This document shows positions 6,793-10,587 of a stretch of 10,587 nucleotides of DNA, in pieces (the stretch's first letter is position 1; each line of letters starts with the position of its first letter). The translations under genes were made by a program, and so were the position numbers. Source of the stretch: Candidatus Rokuibacteriota bacterium (GTDB taxonomy: Bacteria > Methylomirabilota > Methylomirabilia > Rokubacteriales > CSP1-6); the NCBI GenBank assembly GCA_003221595.1, contig QHSM01000486.1, positions 1 through 10,587 of the forward strand, in the 5' to 3' direction. The notes below the pieces were generated by a model, which searched no databases, was not told the DNA's origin, and saw only the letters and a program-made list of their open reading frames with translations.

Positions 6793-7866
6793 ATGGCAAT
6801 CGCGCTTTCGCATGGCGGCCCCACGATGTACCGCTCCTCCGCTCCCTCCAGGCAGGTTCTGGTCGGGACCATCGAGGGCGTCGTCGCTCTCGAGCGTGAC
6901 CCCGCCGGCGGGGGCTGGCACGTCGCCGACCGGACGCTGACCGACAAGCACGTCCACGCCATCCTGATCGAGCCGACGAGCGGAACGATCTTCGCGGGCA
7001 TGAAGCACGGCTCCCTGTTCGCCAGCGCGGACGGCGGCCGCTCCTGGGAACGCCGGGACAAGGGGCTCACCGAGCAGAACGTGTACAGCCTTGCGAGCGC
7101 GCGGCAGGGCGAGCGCGTGCGCGTCTATGCGGGCACGGAGCCCGCGCACCTGTTCTGCAGCGACGACCTCGGCCGCAGCTGGACCGAGCTCTCGGCGATG
7201 CGCTCGGTCGACACGTCGCGCTGGAGCTTCCCGGCGCCGCCGAACGTCGCCCACACCAAGCACATCAACTTCCACCCGCACGACAACAACACGCTGTTCA
7301 TCGGTGTCGAGCAGGGCGGCCTGCTGAAGAGCACCGATGCCGGCAAGACGTTTCGCGTCATCCCGGGCATGGACGACGACGTCCACCGCACGGTGATCAA
7401 CCCGCTGAACCCCGACCGCATCTACATCACGACGGGCATCGGCATGTACGTGAGCGGCGACGGCGGAACGACGTGGGAGCAATGGACCGACCTGCAGCAC
7501 GAGATCGGCGGTTATCCCGATCTTCTCGTGCTTCATCCGCGACAGCCGGAGCTCATGTTCGTGGCCTCGGCCGAGAAGGGCCCCGGCTCGTGGCGCAAGA
7601 GCCACTTCGCCGGCTCGCGCGTCTCCCGGAGCACCGACGGGGGCAAGACCTGGCAGATATTGCGACAGGGGTTGCCGGATCGTCTCCGACCCGCGTTCGA
7701 GGCGATGTGTCTCGAGGACTGGGGCGATTCCTTCTCGCTCTTCGCCGCCACCGCGACGGGCGAGGTCTGGTGCAGCGACGACGGCGGCGAGCACTGGAGC
7801 GAAGTCGTCAGCGGCCTGGCGCCCATTTCCAAGGGCGACCACTACGCCGCGTTCGTCACCGCCTGA
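6793..7866 (+). CDS. Six-Asp-box (BNR-repeat) beta-propeller protein, sialidase/VPS10-like fold
   Basis: A 357-residue protein starting five bases after a perfect AAGGAGG (6781-6787). Six Asp boxes of the form S-x-D-x-G-x-x-W/F are evenly spread: SADGGRSW (78-85), SDDLGRSW (123-130), STDAGKTF (180-187), SGDGGTTW (221-228), STDGGKTW (280-287) and SDDGGEHW (328-335). This is diagnostic of a six- or seven-bladed BNR propeller. Such proteins are often auto-labelled glycosyl hydrolase or exo-alpha-sialidase. I see no FRIP motif or Arg-triad/Tyr-Glu arrangement of true sialidases, so enzymatic activity is unsupported. There is no signal peptide, implying a cytoplasmic location, unlike the exported binding protein encoded 17 bp upstream. 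A binding or scaffold role is possible but inferred. The phosphodiesterase gene follows after 42 bp. Confidence 0.86.
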   Translation: MAIALSHGGPTMYRSSAPSRQVLVGTIEGVVALERDPAGGGWHVADRTLTDKHVHAILIEPTSGTIFAGMKHGSLFASADGGRSWERRDKGLTEQNVYSLASARQGERVRVYAGTEPAHLFCSDDLGRSWTELSAMRSVDTSRWSFPAPPNVAHTKHINFHPHDNNTLFIGVEQGGLLKSTDAGKTFRVIPGMDDDVHRTVINPLNPDRIYITTGIGMYVSGDGGTTWEQWTDLQHEIGGYPDLLVLHPRQPELMFVASAEKGPGSWRKSHFAGSRVSRSTDGGKTWQILRQGLPDRLRPAFEAMCLEDWGDSFSLFAATATGEVWCSDDGGEHWSEVVSGLAPISKGDHYAAFVTA

Positions 7867-7870
7867 GGAA

Positions 7871-7884
7871 CCGCGGCGCCGCGG
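7871..7884. repeat. 14-bp perfect palindrome after the Asp-box gene
   Basis: CCGCGGCGCCGCGG is its own reverse complement and begins four bases after the TGA at 7864-7866. As RNA it could form a five-pair stem with a four-base loop. No T-run follows, so it is at best a weak pause or attenuation site; chance is possible in such G+C-rich DNA. Confidence 0.4.
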
Positions 7885-7908
7885 CTGCGCGCTGGCCCTG
7901 AGAGCCCG

Positions 7909-8646
7909 ATGACGCCCCCCGGCTTCATGGCCATCGCGCATCGCGGCGCCTCGTCGTACGCGCCCGAGAACACCTTCGCGGCCTTCGACCTGGCGATCGC
8001 GATGGGCGCGCGCCACATCGAGCTCGACGTCCATTTCAGCAGCGACGGCCACCTCGTCGTCATCCACGATGATGCCGTCAACCGCACGACCGACGGGGCC
8101 GGGCCGGTGACGGGCCATTCGCTGGCCGCGCTGACGGCGCTCGACGCCGGCGCCTGGTTCGATCCCCGCTTCAAGGGGGAACGCATTCCGACGCTGGGGG
8201 CCGTCCTCGAGCGCTACAAGGGGCGGGCGCACGTCCACGTCGAGATCAAGGGGCACTCCGCCGGCCTCGCGCAGAAGACCGCGGACCTGGTCCGCGCCCG
8301 CGGCGTGGCGGGACAGGTCACCATCACCTCGTTCCAGATCGCGAAGCTCGAGGAGACACGCGCCTATGCTCCCGAGCTGCCGACCGGCTGGCTCGTCGGC
8401 CAGGTGAGCGACGCGAGCATCGCGCAGGCGCGGGCGATGGGGCTGACCCAGCTCTGCCCGCGCGCCGACACGGTCACGCCCGCGCTCGTGAGCCGCCTGC
8501 ACGCCGAGCGCTTCGTCGTTCGCGCCTGGGGGGTCGCGACGGAAGACCTGATGCGACAGGTCGTGACGGCCGGCGCCGACGGGATGACGGTGAACTTCCC
8601 CGACAAGCTCCTCGCGTACCTGGCGGCGGGCCCGCTACGCCCGTAG
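7909..8646 (+). CDS. ugpQ: Glycerophosphodiester phosphodiesterase (UgpQ-type)
   Basis: A 245-residue GDPD-family enzyme, close in length to the 247-residue E. coli UgpQ. It hydrolyses glycerophosphodiesters to glycerol-3-phosphate and an alcohol, using a divalent metal. Visible motifs: IAHRGASSYAPENT (residues 9-22, with H11, R12 and E20), HIELDVHFSSDG (36-47, metal ligands E38 and D40), VIHDDAVNRTTDG (51-63, second catalytic H53), IPTLGAVL (93-100), VHVEIKG (109-115, E112/K114) and VRAWGV (204-209). Near the end, GADGMTVNFPD replaces the commoner 'GVDGI.TD.P', a mild deviation outside the catalytic pair. There is no signal peptide, so it acts in the cytoplasm. The ATG has only a poor Shine-Dalgarno; the ATG at 7927 would leave five residues before HRG and is less likely. 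The 3' end overlaps the convergent amidohydrolase gene by 12 bp. The nearby binding protein is LivJ-like, not UgpB-like. Confidence 0.9.
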   Translation: MTPPGFMAIAHRGASSYAPENTFAAFDLAIAMGARHIELDVHFSSDGHLVVIHDDAVNRTTDGAGPVTGHSLAALTALDAGAWFDPRFKGERIPTLGAVLERYKGRAHVHVEIKGHSAGLAQKTADLVRARGVAGQVTITSFQIAKLEETRAYAPELPTGWLVGQVSDASIAQARAMGLTQLCPRADTVTPALVSRLHAERFVVRAWGVATEDLMRQVVTAGADGMTVNFPDKLLAYLAAGPLRP

Positions 8647-9675
8647 CTTCGGCATCAGCCGCAGCGCGTTGTCGCGATCGATCGCCTGCAGATCGCCCGC
8701 GCTGAATCCGTATTCCGTCAGCCCCTTCACGTGGTCGATCGCGGTGCGGTACGGAAAGTCGGTCCCGAAGACGATCTGAGAGACGGGGATCAGCCGGGTG
8801 AGGGACGCCAGCGCGTAGGGATGCGCCGCCTGCGCGGTGTCGTAGTAGAAGCGCTTCAGCTCGGCCTCCACGCCGTTGGGCACGCGCGCCGCCAGGTTCT
8901 TGTTGACGAGCGCCAGGCGCACGAAGCGCTCGGTCAGGAACGGCAGCGTCCCGCCGCCGTGAGAGAAGATGAACTTCGCGTCCCGGAACCGCGCGGCGGC
9001 GCCGCTGAACACCAGGCTGGCGATGGTGCGCGTGGTGTCGGTCCCCCACTCGATGACCGACTCCGGGACGTCCGGAATGAGGTTGCCGCAGCAATTGGCG
9101 GTGGTCGGATGCGTGTAGACGACCGCCCGGCGGCGATTCAGCTCCTCCATCACCGGGGTGAACGCCGGATCGCCCAGCCACTTGTCGCCGTAGCTCGTGA
9201 GCAGCGCGATGCCGTCGGCCTTGAGCGTGTCGAGCGCGTACCCGATCTCGTGCAGCGTGCCCTCGACGTACGGCATCGGCATCACCGCGAACATGCCGAA
9301 GCGCCCCTTGGAATCGGCGACCAGCTTGGCGGTGTAGTCGTTGCACTCCCGCGCCAGCTTCCGGGCGCCCGGGTCGTCCAGAAAGCGCATGGCGGGCGTC
9401 GTGATGGACGTCAGGGCCGTCGCCACGCCGGCCTTGTCCATGTCGGCCAGCGACTTCTCCGGCGTCCAGTCCCGCACCGGGCCCGGGACGTTCTTCGCCG
9501 TGATCGCGGCGACGTACGGCGGCGGCGTGTGGTGATGGTGCACGTCGATCCGATGGGGTTGGGCTGTCGCCATCTGGGCCTCCGCCTCGTGGCGCGAAAT
9601 GAGCGCGCCCGTTCCGAGCGCCGCCATGCCGGCCAGAAAGTCGCGTCGTGCGATCCCGTTGGCTCCGCCGTTCAT
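8635..9675 (-). CDS. Amidohydrolase-2 family metal-dependent hydrolase/decarboxylase with Tat signal
   Basis: A 346-residue protein of the Amidohydro_2 group, which includes ACMSD, gamma-resorcylate and 6-methylsalicylate decarboxylases. Residues 1-33 form a twin-arginine signal: ARRDFLAGMAALGTGALI, then a likely signal-peptidase site at AEA-Q. The TIM-barrel metal site is complete: H46/H48 in DVHHHHTPPPYV, H189 in VVYTHPTT, H239 in FIFSHGGGTLPF and D306 in IVFGTDFPYR. The set H-x-H, H, H, D is what this family uses to hold Zn2+ or Mn2+. The substrate cannot be read; aromatic-acid decarboxylation or ring-derived hydrolysis is inference from the family. GAGGTGG lies a few bases before the ATG, supporting the start. 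Tat export of a member of this mostly cytoplasmic family suggests a periplasmic substrate. It is encoded 68 bp downstream of the TMEM175 gene and overlaps the phosphodiesterase 3' end. Confidence 0.88.
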   Translation of the reverse strand: MNGGANGIARRDFLAGMAALGTGALISRHEAEAQMATAQPHRIDVHHHHTPPPYVAAITAKNVPGPVRDWTPEKSLADMDKAGVATALTSITTPAMRFLDDPGARKLARECNDYTAKLVADSKGRFGMFAVMPMPYVEGTLHEIGYALDTLKADGIALLTSYGDKWLGDPAFTPVMEELNRRRAVVYTHPTTANCCGNLIPDVPESVIEWGTDTTRTIASLVFSGAAARFRDAKFIFSHGGGTLPFLTERFVRLALVNKNLAARVPNGVEAELKRFYYDTAQAAHPYALASLTRLIPVSQIVFGTDFPYRTAIDHVKGLTEYGFSAGDLQAIDRDNALRLMPKLRA

Positions 9676-9722
9676 GTCAGATCCACCTCATGCGGCTAGC
9701 GAGTGTCGCGACCGCGGGCTGG

Positions 9723-9745
9723 ATTCTAGCCGAGCCGCCCGGCTC
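9723..9745 (-). promoter_or_regulatory. Hairpin and candidate -10 element upstream of the amidohydrolase
   Basis: On the minus strand, GAGCC-GGGC-GGCTC (9745-9732) forms a small stem overlapping the TMEM175 stop. It is followed closely by TAGAAT (9728-9723), a five-of-six match to the -10 consensus. No convincing -35 lies 16-18 bp upstream. A separate 7-bp inverted repeat, CGGCTAG (9693-9699) with CTAGCCG (9726-9732), encloses the predicted start of transcription. Without a T-run the stem is not a clear terminator, so the amidohydrolase may still be read from upstream. Confidence 0.3.
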
Positions 9746-10328
9746 ACGGACCGTGTTTCTCCACGACCCGCTCGAGCCGGCGATCGGGAACGAGCCACAT
9801 CGCCGCGACCAGCACGTACACGGCCGCGGCCAGCCACGGACTCACGAACGCGAATCCGATCGCGACGACGTACAGGACCAGCGAGAGCTTTCCTTTACGG
9901 TCGCTGCCGAGCGCGGCGGCCAGGACCGAGTCGCGTCCCTGCCGCGCGACGATCGCCGTTTGCAGGATCACATAGGCAACCCCCGCCAACAGCAGCACGA
10001 GCCCGTAGAGCGCCGCGGGTAACGCGGCGAAGTGGTTCTCGCCCATCCAGCCGGTCACGAATGGAACGAGCGACAGCCAGAACAGCAGGTGCAGGTTGGC
10101 CCACAAGATCCCGCCGCTCACCCGGTGCGTGGCGTGAAGCAGGTGATGGTGATTGCTCCAGTAGATCCCGATGTAGATGAAGCTCAACACGTAGCTCAGG
10201 AAGACCGGGAGAATCGGCTTCAGGGCCGCCAGGTCGGTGCCGTGGGGCACCTTCATTTCCAGCACCATGATCGTGATGATGATCGCGATGACGCCGTCGC
10301 TGAAGGCTTCGAGCCGATTCTTTTGCAT
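9744..10328 (-). CDS. TMEM175-family (DUF1211) integral membrane protein, putative potassium channel
   Basis: A 194-residue protein with the family's N-terminal signature RLEAFSDGVIAIIITIMVLE (residues 5-24): R5, F9-S10-D11-G12 and the TM1 T19/E24 pattern. In studied bacterial and lysosomal TMEM175 proteins this first helix lines the K+ pore through a hydrophobic ring rather than a TVGYG filter. Six hydrophobic segments are visible: about 12-24, 39-57, 76-93, 103-124, 146-164 and 166-180. LWANLHLLFWLSLVPF at 75-90 is the typical TM3 motif, and a His cluster (NHHHLLHATH, 59-68) lies between TM2 and TM3. Length is normal for a single six-helix repeat; bacterial channels assemble as tetramers. 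The ATG at 10328 has only a weak Shine-Dalgarno (GGGCTGAG). It lies 22 bp after the deleted hydrolase gene, with the amidohydrolase 68 bp downstream. Confidence 0.88.
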   Translation of the reverse strand: MQKNRLEAFSDGVIAIIITIMVLEMKVPHGTDLAALKPILPVFLSYVLSFIYIGIYWSNHHHLLHATHRVSGGILWANLHLLFWLSLVPFVTGWMGENHFAALPAALYGLVLLLAGVAYVILQTAIVARQGRDSVLAAALGSDRKGKLSLVLYVVAIGFAFVSPWLAAAVYVLVAAMWLVPDRRLERVVEKHGP

Positions 10329-10350
10329 GCGCTCAGCCCACGGCCCGGGG

Positions 10351-10544
10351 CTACAGCTTCTTCAGGAAGCTCAGCATCGCCTCGGTCACTTCGCTCGGCC
10401 GCTCTTGCTGCGTCCAGTGTCCGCAGCCCGGAAGGATCAGGGTGCGCCGGAGGTCGGGCGGCAGAGGACGATCAGCGGGCCTGAGCCCGCCTCGGCGAGA
10501 TGCATGCGAATGCCGTTCGTCTCGACCGTCCTGTGCTGGATCAC
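10351..10544 (-). pseudogene. Alpha/beta-hydrolase (epoxide-hydrolase type) relic with internal deletion and frameshift
   Basis: Both ends of one gene survive but the middle is missing. The N-terminal frame starts at GTG 10544 and reads VIQHRTVETNGIRMHLAEAG, then SGPLIVLC. This is the opening of epoxide-hydrolase-like alpha/beta hydrolases, which should continue with an HGFPE-type oxyanion loop. Instead it runs into RPTSGAP and TGA at 10439-10437. From about 10464, in another frame, the family C-terminus appears: LPPDLRRTLILPGCGHWTQQ, then ERPSEVTEAMLSFLKKL and TAG at 10353-10351. GCGHWTQQERP holds the catalytic His. Total length is 194 bp, not a multiple of three, whereas the family needs about 850-960 bp. 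The oxyanion loop, nucleophile elbow, cap domain and acid residue are all gone, so it cannot encode an active enzyme. An assembly collapse in a metagenome is an alternative explanation. Confidence 0.8.
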
Positions 10545-10587
10545 CTAGCGCTCGATCCACGCGGCCATCAGGCGCCCGCCGTAGTCG
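10545..10587 (-). CDS. C-terminal end of an unidentified gene (5' part outside window)
   Basis: On the minus strand the window edge reads DYGGRLMAAWIER followed by TAG at 10547-10545. That TAG is immediately followed by the GTG start of the hydrolase relic, with no base between and in the same frame. This abutting arrangement and the codon use suggest a real upstream gene in the same operon. Thirteen residues are too few to name a family. Confidence 0.45.
   Translation of the reverse strand, partial: DYGGRLMAAWIER

Noticed and set aside
6772..8502. A 576-codon open frame on the minus strand opposite the Asp-box and phosphodiesterase genes
   Set aside because: Its translation is dominated by Arg, Ala, Gly and His with no domain. 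It mirrors two well-recognised genes with ribosome-binding sites or family motifs; such antisense frames are common in G+C-rich DNA.
7909..8646. Idea that the binding protein and phosphodiesterase form a ugp-like glycerophosphodiester uptake system
   Set aside because: The binding protein belongs to the LivJ-type family rather than the UgpB (SBP_bac_1) type, and no ugpA/E/C genes are present.
8731..9699. A 322-codon plus-strand open frame opposite the amidohydrolase
   Set aside because: The minus-strand frame has a Tat signal and a complete metal-binding residue set; the plus-strand translation has no recognisable feature.
1..10587. CRISPR arrays, tRNA or rRNA genes, IS elements, phage or toxin-antitoxin modules
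   Set aside because: I saw no regularly spaced repeats, cloverleaf-like segments, transposase or integrase motifs, or terminal inverted repeats in either strand.

Overview
The window is strongly G+C-rich and almost completely coding. It looks like chromosome from a Gram-negative bacterium: there is a PilY1-type pilus adhesin, a DUF4124 envelope protein, a periplasmic solute-binding protein and a Tat-exported amidohydrolase. The mix of a branched-chain-amino-acid-type binding protein without its transporter, DUF1028, LVIVD and Asp-box propellers, an amidohydrolase of the decarboxylase type and an epoxide-hydrolase relic is reminiscent of uncultivated soil or groundwater lineages such as Rokubacteria/Methylomirabilota, or of Beta/Deltaproteobacteria. 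That placement is inference from gene content only. No phage, IS element, CRISPR array, tRNA or rRNA was seen.

Layout. (1) 1-1760, plus strand: the C-terminal third or so of a PilY1-like type IV pilus protein, overlapping by ATGA a small TPR protein. (2) 1757-3374, minus strand: a DUF1028 Ntn-hydrolase-like gene followed 22 bp later by a secreted DUF4124/DUF2059-like gene, whose stop codon overlaps the TPR stop inside a 12-bp palindrome. (3) 3375-3573: divergent control region with a plausible promoter for the plus-strand run. (4) 3574-8646, plus strand, closely spaced: a TPM-domain membrane protein (YgcG-like), an LVIVD-repeat beta-propeller, a LivJ-type periplasmic binding protein, an Asp-box (BNR) beta-propeller and a glycerophosphodiester phosphodiesterase. 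(5) 8635-10587, minus strand: in transcription order, the last codons of an unidentified gene, an alpha/beta-hydrolase (epoxide-hydrolase type) gene with its middle deleted, a TMEM175-family membrane protein, and a Tat-signal amidohydrolase whose 3' end overlaps the phosphodiesterase gene by 12 bp.

Functional reading. The first pair belongs to type IV pilus biogenesis or adhesion. The central run combines two propeller proteins lacking export signals with an orphan ABC-type binding protein. No permease or ATPase is present, so it is not an ordinary transport operon and its joint role is unknown. The minus-strand end looks catabolic or house-cleaning, with one gene already lost. No defence or other clearly new system is visible. 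The strongest unusual observations are the internally deleted hydrolase, the propeller/binding-protein cluster, the His-rich LVIVD protein with a possible leaderless start, and two convergent gene pairs that each end in overlapping palindromic TAG stops.
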